Positions 1 through 10,900 of a DNA stretch of 64,000 nucleotides are shown piece by piece. Numbering within the stretch: the first letter of the stretch is position 1; each line of letters begins with the position of its first letter. Where the stretch lies: NCBI GenBank assembly GCA_039105265.1, contig JAPFFF010000023.1, forward strand, positions 1,302,001 through 1,366,000, in the 5' to 3' direction. This stretch comes from Tritrichomonas musculus. Its lineage: Eukaryota; Parabasalia; Tritrichomonadida; Tritrichomonadidae. The position numbers and the translations under genes are program-made. Below the pieces are notes generated by a model. That model had not been told where the DNA came from. It ran no database searches and worked only from the letters and a program-made list of their open reading frames with translations.

Positions 1-1
1 A

Positions 2-2719
2 CCAGATTCCAATAAAAAGAAAAATGCCGAATCAAACACTGTTTTTTATGGACGAGTTCTTAATTCATCTGAACCTCCATCATCAGTTAATTTTATTCAA
101 CTCAATGAGATCTTAACACGACTCCTTCAACAACAAGAACGACAAGACAAAATTATGGAAAAAATCGAACGAATACGTAAAAAGAGAGAAATGAAAGAAA
201 ATCGAGAGAAAGACCAACAAGAAAGCTCAGAAACAAACAATGACAAAAAAGGTGAAAACGAAGGTGAAATTACTTCAAAAGAAAAAGCAGACAAAAATGA
301 CGTAGAAATAACCGAAGAGGAAGAAGAAGCAGACAAACTAGAAGAAGAAGAGGAAGAAGAATCCTTTCCTGAAGATTTTTTTGCCGACATAGAAAATATC
401 GATATCAATCATATATATTATAACATTTTTGGAGAAGTAATTCGTCAATATTTTGTTGAATGTACAGCACAAGGAGATTTATTAAGTAGTTGCCGTACTT
501 ATTTCAACATGGCGAACATTAAGATTCCCCAAATTAAAAAACATTACGATGACATCATCGATTCTATTGTCAAAAAGACCATCGAAGATCGTGAAGCCAT
601 CAAGACGATTGGTCCCGAGATCGAATCCAACGAAAAGCGCCGTCTTCGGCTTCAGCAACTAATTGAAGAATTTCGAACAGACCTCAAAATTTTGACAGAC
701 CACCATGATGTCCTCATGAACCAGCTCGGAGTTGCCTTTCGCGAGCTGTCTGAAATTCAGCAAAGCGTCAATCAGCTTAACTCACGACTAGCGAACAAGA
801 ACCGAAAATTGATGGAGCTAATTGAAGAGCTTCGTTCGCTAGATTCAATAAGTGCGTCGTACACGAGTGACACGATTCGTTTTGCTGAGAATCTTCGCCA
901 ACTTCGAGTTCAACAAGAGAGCGGCCGTAAGCAGATTCAAATAAATCAAGTTGAAGTCGACCGTTTAAAGGATTCAATTCAAATAATTGACAACGATATC
1001 GTCAAGTTCACCGAAGACATTGAAAACTCGCGAATAAAGCCGATCGTTTCTTATATGGGCATCCAAGTAGACTTAGTTTCACGGCGGTTATTTAAAGAGC
1101 CAAGGTCAATGGAGACGGTTATGAAAGAGACAGCCGAACAACATCATGTGTACACTGGCAGTTTGTTTCAAAAAGTGAGAGACGAATTCAATGCGAAAAA
1201 TAAGAAATTCTCCGTTAAAGACGAAGGCATTGTTCTTGATAGCTACGAGGATTACTCGCAATTCAAGCAGATTATATTGAAGTATGAACAAGAGCTTCAC
1301 ATGAGTTCGGCGGTTATTGAATCGGCAGAGAAAGGTGAATTTAAATACAACGGAAAAGACACAGAAAAGTCACTTGACTTCATCAAACTTTTTGCTTCAA
1401 ATTTGAGTAAAAATATCGTTAACGACGCCATTCAAAACGTTCCATATCGTCGCATTCACACTCAGACACTCGTCGAGCAACAGGAGTTCCAACTTGACGA
1501 AGAACAGTCAAAAATTGACAGAAACACATCACCTTTATTGAGCCTTATTGACGCCGATTACTCGCAGAGGGCCCCGCAGTCGCTTGAGTGGTTATTGGCG
1601 GTTATTCGGGAGCTTTACAATGCCAAGACGATAGACGACGAGCACATTTTGAGTACAAAAAGTGTCACTGACTTAAAAAGTTTTCCACGGTTTATCTATC
1701 AATATTTTCATAAGAAACACAAAATTCAATTCTTCGCCGATCAACTTTGCTGGGATGTCTACATAACCTCCCACGAGCACAAAGAAAGATCGCAAGAAAT
1801 CGACGTCTTCATCGGCTTTTTGGATGAAGAGTTCAACGCCGAACAACTCGCCTTCTTCTTGATAATGAGAGGCGATTGTCTTAAAGTCGGCTCGTCTGTC
1901 TCTGTTTTTACACGCGACTCACTTGAGCAGTACAATGAGTATTTCTTGGCGGACGATCAAATAGATAACTTATTGAGACGCTGGTGGTTTGATCGTTACA
2001 AGAAAGAGTATTTCAATTCTGTTATGGAAATGAGCATCCCGCGACCTGCCATTTTCCTTGAGTCGACGAAACGATACGTTGGAATGAATGACTTTTTGAT
2101 AAAGAATATCATGTTCTATTCAAATGATGCGGTTGAGCGGTTAAATGAGCTGTTAATTAAGTACAGAATTAAGCCAAGACTGACTTTGAAGCAGTTCAAA
2201 AATTTGGTGAAAATTACCTTGCCTGAGTTGTCTTCTGAACAAGCTGAAGAATTCTATCGTTCGACGGTTACAAAGTCAAAAGAAAGAACTAATATTGACA
2301 TCGATAGTTTCTACGATAAATTCAATAATTCATCCGTCATAATGGTCAGATGTAGAAAAGACGTAAACGAAGATGGAACGATAGCTGGAAATAATAACGT
2401 GATGCTTCAAACCGTCGAAAACCGTTGGCAAGAAGAGCAATCAAAATTGAATGAAATTTTCGAATTCTTTCAAAAACAATCGTCGCTGCAACCTGATAAT
2501 TTGACCTTGAAAACGTTGTTCGACGACGCCGCAAGACACTTGAATAACTTGAACCATTCAATAGCATTGAACGATGGTGAAATGGCGACCGTTTATTACT
2601 ATCAGTTTATGTTTTCGTTGGACGCATTGTTTAGCGCAATCACTTACAACTTGGAACCTGATTCTCTCATATCTATTGAATGCAGCGTGAGAGAAAGTTG
2701 GCTCGAAAAAGCTTGCTAA
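2..2719 (+). CDS. Coiled-coil protein of unknown function, 5' end outside window
   Basis: The frame is open from the first bases of the window, so the true start lies upstream; the first ATG inside a strongly charged stretch is at 155 and gives 854 residues from there. After a Lys/Glu/Ser-rich N-terminal part (to about residue 75 from that ATG) comes a region with heptad-like spacing (about 140-300) that should form coiled coils, then a largely alpha-helical mixed region to the end at Cys-854. No catalytic motif, signal peptide or membrane segment is visible. Length and composition would fit a cytoskeletal or axonemal structural protein, but I do not recognise the family. Codon use in the middle is somewhat richer in G/C than in neighbouring genes. 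Confidence 0.8.
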   Translation, partial: PDSNKKKNAESNTVFYGRVLNSSEPPSSVNFIQLNEILTRLLQQQERQDKIMEKIERIRKKREMKENREKDQQESSETNNDKKGENEGEITSKEKADKNDVEITEEEEEADKLEEEEEEESFPEDFFADIENIDINHIYYNIFGEVIRQYFVECTAQGDLLSSCRTYFNMANIKIPQIKKHYDDIIDSIVKKTIEDREAIKTIGPEIESNEKRRLRLQQLIEEFRTDLKILTDHHDVLMNQLGVAFRELSEIQQSVNQLNSRLANKNRKLMELIEELRSLDSISASYTSDTIRFAENLRQLRVQQESGRKQIQINQVEVDRLKDSIQIIDNDIVKFTEDIENSRIKPIVSYMGIQVDLVSRRLFKEPRSMETVMKETAEQHHVYTGSLFQKVRDEFNAKNKKFSVKDEGIVLDSYEDYSQFKQIILKYEQELHMSSAVIESAEKGEFKYNGKDTEKSLDFIKLFASNLSKNIVNDAIQNVPYRRIHTQTLVEQQEFQLDEEQSKIDRNTSPLLSLIDADYSQRAPQSLEWLLAVIRELYNAKTIDDEHILSTKSVTDLKSFPRFIYQYFHKKHKIQFFADQLCWDVYITSHEHKERSQEIDVFIGFLDEEFNAEQLAFFLIMRGDCLKVGSSVSVFTRDSLEQYNEYFLADDQIDNLLRRWWFDRYKKEYFNSVMEMSIPRPAIFLESTKRYVGMNDFLIKNIMFYSNDAVERLNELLIKYRIKPRLTLKQFKNLVKITLPELSSEQAEEFYRSTVTKSKERTNIDIDSFYDKFNNSSVIMVRCRKDVNEDGTIAGNNNVMLQTVENRWQEEQSKLNEIFEFFQKQSSLQPDNLTLKTLFDDAARHLNNLNHSIALNDGEMATVYYYQFMFSLDALFSAITYNLEPDSLISIECSVRESWLEKAC

Positions 2720-3226
2720 TAATGATTTTTTTTTTTTTATGTATTTCGTTGTGTTTATTATTATTATTATAAAATTGTTTGATTATTTAAATTTTTTTAA
2801 TCATTTGCTTTGCTTTGCTTTAGTTTTTTTTTTTTTTTGTAGAAGAGAGGGTGAAAACTTCTTTATCATCATTCAAAAATATCAAAATGATAATTCAAAT
2901 TTAAGAGATAAAGATTTTTTTGACAACATAAAGAAAGAAAATCCTGAAGAATTCTAATGATAAAATGCAACGGTTTATGTTAACTGAAACAATATTTCTT
3001 ACATTGATAAATCAATTCTTTAAACGAAAAATTGAAATATATTCCATAATATTTCTTTTGTTGATTAACACAATTGTTTATTTCCACATTCATGAAAAGT
3101 TGGAACAAAAAAACGACCGTTTAAATTTTTTTTAATGAAATTTAAAACTAAATCAAGATTATTTAAAACTAAATCAAGATTATTTGGGAATGAATATCAA
3201 TCATAAATTTTATTATAAATAATAAT
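2720..3226. other. AT-rich intergenic region
   Basis: Poly-T runs and AT-rich spacer between two converging genes. A 20-bp sequence around 3143-3181 (ATTTAAAACTAAATCAAGAT) occurs twice in direct tandem. A 72-codon open frame at 2739 is Phe/Ile-rich and reads like translated spacer, so it is not called. No RNA gene is seen. Confidence 0.6.
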
Positions 3227-3604
3227 TTACATTTTCTTTATTTTAGGAACAGAAACCAATGAAATTTTTACAATTCGTCTAAACAATATGTTAAATCTAT
3301 TTCTTATATCGATTTCTGTTCTACCAGGAAATAGAATTTCTAACTTCTTCCATGCTTTTCCATACTTTTGTATGTGAAATAATAATATCTTATCTTCTTC
3401 TGATGTCCAATCTCTTTTAATTATATTTGGGGATAAATAATGCAAATATCTTTCTTTACACTGTCTCACGCTTCTGTTTTTCATTTCACTTGAAATTTTT
3501 CCCCAATCATCTTTATATTTTTCAACTAATTCTATTAATTTTTGATCTTCTTCAAGAGTAAAAAGCTTCCTTTGGACTCTGATTTTTTTAGGTTTATTTG
3601 TCAT
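3227..3604 (-). CDS. Small two-repeat Myb DNA-binding protein
   Basis: 125 residues holding two SANT/Myb repeats and almost nothing else. Repeat one (about 12-58) has the sequence FTLEEDQKLIELVEKYKDDW followed by RSVRQCKERYLHYL; repeat two (about 62-110) has WTSEEDKILLFHIQKYGKAW and RTEIDIRNRF. The spaced Trp/Phe residues and the recognition-helix pattern RSxxQCxxRYxxxL are typical R2R3 features. Short Myb proteins of this form are abundant in trichomonads, where some bind promoter elements. It is probably a nuclear transcription regulator; its targets cannot be told from the sequence. The gene converges on the coiled-coil gene upstream. No TCAYWW initiator is evident directly before the ATG. 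Confidence 0.9.
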   Translation of the reverse strand: MTNKPKKIRVQRKLFTLEEDQKLIELVEKYKDDWGKISSEMKNRSVRQCKERYLHYLSPNIIKRDWTSEEDKILLFHIQKYGKAWKKLEILFPGRTEIDIRNRFNILFRRIVKISLVSVPKIKKM

Positions 3605-4968
3605 TTAACGTTTATTATATTTGAAGGGTAAAATCAAGATATATACAATAAATGAAATGAAAAATATTAGAAAAAAATCATTTATATGAAAAATTGAATG
3701 GATTTAATAATCCTCTGAATTTTTTTTAAAAAATAATGATAGTAAATCAAAGAATTTTTTTAAACGATTTTCTTATATTATTGGAAATTTTGGTATTTTT
3801 ATTTCAAATTTGGAGTTAGTTTATTAAAAGTTACTATCTATTTTTTGTGAATGTCTTTCAATATTGAATAAATTCATAGAAAATATAGAATAAATTTTAA
3901 ACATTTAAGGTCAAAAGTGATAATATATATTGAGTATAAAACTGATTTTAGACAAACGAGTGAAAAAAGTAAAATAAATTTAATAAACGTTAATTAAAGT
4001 AGCCTTTGCTTTTTTTTTTTTTTTTATTTATTAAAATAAAAATATCTCTTTGTACCGTCTTTTCGGGATTATAACAGAAATATCCACTTTAATAACTGAA
4101 ATGTTCATTATGATAACGGAAAAGTTCATTATGATTACGGAAAAATTCGATTTCGTAACGGAAAGTGTAACCATTTTTTGTTGAAATCTTTTTTATAAAA
4201 CATTCATTTAAAAAACATGGTTTTAATTTAATAAATTATAAATAAAAAGATTTAAAATCATAATAAATATGGAATAGATACCGAAAATTGGAAAATAAAC
4301 ATAAAGAAACTTTTTTTCACATAATACCATCAACAATTTTTTCTCATAAAAATTGAATTTAATGGAATATATATAAAATTAATACTTAATATAAACTATT
4401 GGCATCTGAAAATTACTAAAAATATTTAATTAATCTATTTTGTAAATATTATTTATATGTTGATGTAAGAATATATAATTAGAAAACATTCATAAGGCAA
4501 CGTATATGTGATATGTTGGAAATTTAATTAAAATAATATATATAAATCATAATTTATTAAGTGATTACTTTATTAAAAAAATTTCACAAAAAAATGGTTA
4601 CACTTTCCGTTATGAAATCAAATTTTCCCGTAATCATAATGAACATTTCCGTTATTAAAGTGGATATTTCCGTTAAAATCCCGAAAAGACTGAATATTTT
4701 ATTAAAGAAGCCCAAATATATAATTAAAATAAATACACTTCTATAATTGTAAAAAAAATTATGTTGGTATTCCGGATACTCTCTATAGTTATTACTGATC
4801 AGTCAAATAAGATTTATTTGTTTTTCAAGATTTAGACGATAAAAATTCAAATCATTGCAAAAATATATTTATTACAAGAATTAACTACTTAAATGACTCA
4901 TTAATGAAAAGAAAGATTTTTTTTTAAATAGAATCTTTTATTGTACTAAAAGTATTTTCATTTTTGTT
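3605..4968. other. AT-rich intergenic region carrying a foldback element
   Basis: Spacer between the Myb gene and the 3' end of the VPS13 gene. Apart from the inverted-repeat element annotated separately at 4057-4690 it holds only AT-rich sequence and poly-T. The 61-codon open frame at 4561 lies largely inside the right inverted-repeat arm and is not considered a gene. Confidence 0.6.
4057..4690. repeat. Foldback/MITE-like element with long inverted arms made of about 21-bp repeats
   Basis: The left arm (about 4057-4194) and right arm (about 4572-4690) are imperfect inverted copies, both beginning from the outside with GTCTTTTCGGGATT. Each arm is itself a series of about 21-bp degenerate units with a core ACGGAAA followed by TTCATTATG. 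The left arm has one unit more than the right, so the array expands independently. The spacer of about 380 bp is plain AT-rich DNA. No target duplication could be defined. Confidence 0.65.
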
Positions 4969-7900
4969 TTATTCACCAATTCCGAGAGCCATTCTTCTTG
5001 AGTTAATCATTTCGGTAATTATATTTGCTTTCTCTTCTTCTTGCACATGAATTTCGTATAATTTTATAGATATTTCATTAACTTCCATAGTAATAACATG
5101 AGTATCTTTATCATATTGAATGGAAGAAATATCTCTAATTCTTGACTTCTTTTTCAGTGTTCCTTCTTTATCAGACCAGAAGACGAATTCTTGAGTTACT
5201 CCATACCAATCGGATGTTTCATTATCTATTACGTAACGCTCTACATATTGAGTATAAAGTTCTTGAATATCAGAAACTTGGAACGACAATTGAGCAACAT
5301 CTTTTATTACCATCATTTTATCATTGTAAGAATCCAATTCTTTCATTGGAAGAGCATGTGCGATTCGGAGAGGAGGAATCACATCATCATCTTCACCATT
5401 CAACTTTTTACGCATTGCTGAAATTGAAGCAACACTTGCATCCAGAATACCAGCAACTGGCTTTGTAATCAAGCCAAGAAGACCTTTTCCAATACCAATG
5501 AAAACACCACCGACACCTTTCTTTTCTTGTTCTTTCATTGGATCTTTAACAATTCCTGTAAAAGCGTCAGCAAATCCATGTCCAAGTGCTTTTACACCTG
5601 AATTCATTGTGTCTTTGGCTGTTGCATTTACTCTGTTGACACCACCTCCACGACTGAATGAAATGTTATGCAAGAATTTGGAAGCAACATTCAAGCCTGT
5701 TTCTCCTCCTTGTAAAATCATTGAACCAGGAACTTGAACCAAAACTTGAAGTTGCCCATTCATTAATTTCTCACCTTTCTTAGCGAAACTTGCACTTTTC
5801 GTTCCAGTTGATCTCATGAAGATGTCGGTGTTAAAGAGAAGTTTCAAGCCTTGTTTAATACCAGCATCAATCAGAGGATGAACAATTTCTTTCTCAATGT
5901 AAGCGGCATTCATTGTACAATCTTCAAAGTGGAACGAAGGAAGAACAATTTGTCCATTAGTAATGTCTGGTACAGCTCGAAGGAAGTATGATACTGGCTT
6001 ATAAAGATTAGGCCTTGAAGATTGTGCACGTACAAAAATGGTGAATTTGATTTCACCTATTGTTAAGTTTTCAGCTGTTAAAGGAATTGAACTTAATGAA
6101 CTTGGCTGTGAAGGTTTAGGTTTTGCTAATAAACCTGACACGCCTTTGTTTTTATTCTCTACAAGGAACATGTTTTGCATCAATGAAATCGTATCAGACA
6201 AGAATGAAAGATCAACAAATAAAATGATTGGATCACATAATAATGTCAAATCATGACATGCTGTGAATAAAGGAGTATCAGCAAACATTGTTGTAGAGAA
6301 TTCAAGAAGGTTTTTGGTTTTAATATCTTCACCTTCGGGAACATCAGGATATGCAGCAATAACAACTTTTAACATTGCTGATGGTTGTAAATCATCAAGT
6401 TGAAAAGCACCTAAATTAAACATGATTTTATTCACTTTGCCAATTTCCATTCCAAATTCAAGACGTTGAAGAGTTAATAATGCAAATTCATGATTTAATT
6501 TATCAATTAATGAAACAGCAATAATAGGAATATTTACGTGGAATTGAAGATTTGTTTTTTTTGCATGTTCATATGGAATCTTTGAAACAACAATCGTTTT
6601 AGTGTTGTTTTTGTTAACAATAACTTCATAATAAATATGATGCTTCTTTATAGGTGTATTAACACGAATTAAATTAATTGGAATTCTATGCTTCTTATAA
6701 TGAAGAATTAAATCTGTTCCTCCAAAAGGAACATCATAAGCAACAATTGTCATTGATTGTGGCATTGCTTTGCTTTTATGGACAGTATCACTTTTACTCA
6801 ATGATTTTTGTGTTACATAAACTTTATGCGTGCCAATTCTTAAATCATTAAGAAGATTCAATGGTTGTGGAAAAACGGCATCTTTAATGATAATTAATGA
6901 TTCAACGCCCAATGTTTGGTTTTCTATTTCAAAAAGATGGCCTTCATGAGCAAATGTTGTATGAATTGGTTCAGAAAAGTTAATCGTTGTATATTTGCTT
7001 GAATTAGGATCAACTTTAAATGCATATAAAAGACCTTCAGCTGCCAATCTAATTTGTTGATTCTTTCCATTATTTTCAATTTTAATTGGATCACCGAATT
7101 TCAATTTTTTCTTGAATTCTTCAACATCAACAGCTGGTACATTTGGAGTTGCACTTGTTTCATCATCATCATTATCTGTTTCAGTGTCATTAACAGTTGT
7201 TGATTCCAAATCAGAAGTAATATCATCTTTATCTTTCTTTTCTTTTTTATCTTTTCGCTTTTTAATACGAATTCCTTTGAATTTCTTCTTCTTCTTCTTT
7301 TTATCTTCGTTTACTGCTGATGTTTCATCTTCAGTTGCGTTATCTGTATTATTATCATTAGATTCATCTGTTTTCGCATGTGTGCTTTTACGTGATTTCT
7401 TAATATGGAATAATTTCTTCTTCTTTTTCTTTTCTTTGCTTTGACTCTTTTCATTTTCTGCTTCAGTTGCACTTTCATTATCTGTTTCAAAATCTGTTTC
7501 AGCATCAGTTTCATCTGATGTTTTTGCATGACTCTTTTTATGAAGTTTGAAATGATGCTTCTTCTTTTCTTTCTTTTTCTTTTCATGCTTTGTCATTGTA
7601 CTTTCAGTTTCAGATTCAGTTTCATTTCCAGTTTCAGTGTCAGTTTCGACATCAGTTTCAGTCTCTGTTACAGCTTCAGTTTCATTTACATTTTCAGTTT
7701 CAGTATCTTCAGTAGCATTTTCAGCACCTTTATTTTTCTTTTTACTTGATTTCTTATTTTTGGATTTCTTTTTAAGTAATGGCTTCTTATTTTTAGGAGG
7801 CTCTGGTTTAGGTAAAATGATAGGCTGTATAAAGAACGGTTTACTTGCATGATTACAAATAGCAAATTTAGATGTAATAGTAACCAATGTTGAACTTGCA

Positions 7901-10900
7901 TATGGCTGTGCAGATGCTACTGTATAATGAAGAGGAATGAAAATATCTGGATTTTGAGTTGGAAGCATCACTGGTCCATTAATATGAGTTGCTAAACATT
8001 CAATTACATCATCGCCCATGTATTTAGTCTCCGGATCTTCAGGAGGAAGTTGATTATTATTATTAGATGCAATATTGTCATGACAATATTTCCTTTCACT
8101 TTCAGCATCGGTTGACAATTGTAATGAAAGTTTTCGTGATGTGTCTTTCCTCTTGAAATATTCTTCACTGGACCAAATTAAACAACCATCTTCGTTTGGA
8201 TCTGAACCTTTTTCTCTTGGCGAAAATGATTCTACTATATACTTTTTCTCACGGATTTTATTGTAACAATTAAGTTGCATTCCAGTAAGATTGAATATAA
8301 GAGATGGCGCAAAACAAACCAAGTCATATTGTGGCCTTTTAACACTTTTCTTTGCTTCAATAGCAAAGCAAATTTTAGACGGTTTTTCATCAGGTGATGC
8401 ATTAATTGAAATCAAAGGAACTGATGAAATAAAACCGTCACTTGTTTTGACATTGACTTTATTTTTAAGCTTTTTAACAGTAACGTTTGTTTCATCAACA
8501 CTTTCACCAAATGATGACACTGCAAAGTAAGCAGCAAATTCTAATCCACTTGTGTCAATTATTGTTGTTTTGACTGAATCACCAGGCTTCAAATGAAGAA
8601 TATCATCACTTTCATCGGATCGAATAAATAAGTGAAGAGGCAATTGATTATGAATAATACAATTTGGTTGTATTTTGATAATCATTGCACATGTCAATGG
8701 ATCAAATTTAGAGCTGACAACGAGTTTACATTTCCATTTATTTGGAAATACACAACTAAGAAGAACAGCTCTTCTTTTGACATCTCTTACTGTGAAGGAT
8801 GAATGAGCAGATTTCAATGAATCTTCTTCTGTTGTTAAAGCAAAACTCATCGTTTTAAGACTCTCTATATCAGTGTATGGTATCTGTTTTCCGGCTGGAA
8901 TTACAATCAAACTTCTATGAATCAGAATTGTCTTTTGTTGGAACAAAAATAAATTGAATTTCGTTTGGTTTTCAAAAAGAATAACAGAAGATATTTGAAG
9001 AATTGTTCCTGATTCAAGCAATTTTTGTGAAACTGCTTGAAATTCAACAAAAGTTGGATATTGAAGTTTACTTGTTATTATTCTCTTTGAATCATCACCA
9101 ATTTTAATTTCTAATTCTTCATCTCTCTTGAAATTACAAACATCTTCCATTCCTGGCTTTATTTCAATTGAATCACCTGTTTCAATATTATTAATAGAAA
9201 CATCTTTAGAACAATTGTTTACAATTTTGAATGAAGGAGGCTTTGAATCAATTAATTGCTTATGTGACACTGTTTTAGAAATAGTTTGTATGTGACTTAA
9301 TATAAGTTGAATTGCTTGATAAGCAAAGTTTATATTAATTGGCAATTCTATTGATGAATCAACTGAGATTAAGTCTTCTGTTATCAATAAATTAATGTTT
9401 AATGAGAATGATTCAAGTAACATTTTCCATGTTAAATATTGAATGTCCATGAAATCAATATGATCAAAAACACAATGAATACTTGAAGGTTTTTGATTCG
9501 CATATTTAATTGCAAATTGTTTAAAGATTAATCTGAAAAGAGGAACAGTTTGATATCTGTCGCTATTCAATACAAGTTGTAATTTCTTCATCTCAACAGA
9601 AAGTGAGAAATCTTGAACTTTATGATCGCCTTCTTTATCTTTCTTTTTCTCTTTCGGAATTCCATCATCATGAGGCAAATTTAAGTGTGAAACAAATTTT
9701 CCAAGTGAATTTGCTAGAAGTCCAGCTGCTGCAATGTCATCTAATGCAATACTAATTAAGGCAGGCTTCATTAACAAATCAATGTCATTTTCATTCTTTA
9801 CTAAATGGAATGATATGTTTGGAATGAATGGCGGATGCTCTGCTCCTTTGTATTGGATGAATTTGGTCGTGATGTGACGAACCGATAATTTCATACGTGA
9901 AGAAATAGATAAATGACCGTCAATTGTAAAATCAAGTATTTCATTCGATTCATTAAATGAAACTGGAATTGTTATATTTATATACTTAAATCGAATTCTT
10001 AATTCTTTAGTCTTTTTCTTTGGCTTTTCTTTTTCACTTTCATTAAATTCTTCAGTTTCACTATTATCTTGCTCCAATTTTGGATCATCCTTTTTAACAA
10101 TTTTAGAATTATCAGAATCGACATCAACATCTTTCACATCTTTTTGATCTTTTTCTTTTTCTTCTTCTTCTTGTTTTTCTTCTTCATCATCTTTTTCTTC
10201 CTCTTCTTCTTCAGTTGGCTCTGATTTTGGTGGTGGCAATTTCAGTGGATTTTTAACAACAGTATTTATAACACGACTAATAACGTTAAGATTAGCAAAT
10301 ATGATTAAACGATTAATTCTTATGCTTGTTTCTCTCTTACTTAATTCAAGAGAAAACGCTTTTCCTTTTTCTGAGCTTAACATTTCAGAAGGATAAAGAT
10401 CAGACTTTTTAGGATCAGTTAAAGCTATATCGAACACTTTGATAGTTTGATCAATTCCTGTTTTTTCATAAGTAATTTTAATTAATGATAATGTAGCAAT
10501 TTCAGATTCATCGAGGAAGACAACTTTGAAGCATTTAGATTCGACTGAAATTGTCATTTCTTTTGATTTAAGTTTATGTTTTTTATCTTTATGATGCTTC
10601 TTCTTTTTATGATGATGCTTATGCTTATGCTTTTTCTTATGCTCAATTTTCTTTGGCTTTTCATAGTCAAGAATTTGTTCACCAGGAAGGAAAATGTCCA
10701 ATAAATCATTAACTGCTTCCATTTTAACAAAGATAGTTGCATCCGGCGAAACAGAAACAGAAAGATCACCAAGTTCACTCAAGTTAACAAACGTTGGCGT
10801 TGCAAAGCTAATAATTTTATTATTTTTAGATGAAATATGTTCTTGGCATATGATTGAAGTAACAGTAAGATCAAATTTACCTTCAATTGACGACGCAAGT

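Noticed and set aside
2739-2957. 72-codon open frame after the first gene
   Set aside because: It is Ile/Phe/Leu-rich translation of AT-rich spacer with poly-T, with no motif and no initiator.
4561-4746. 61-codon open frame
   Set aside because: It lies mostly within the right arm of the foldback element and encodes the repeated ACGGAAA units.
7112-7852. Ser/Phe-rich open frames on the plus strand opposite VPS13
   Set aside because: They are antisense translations of the Glu/Lys/Thr-rich low-complexity part of the VPS13 gene.
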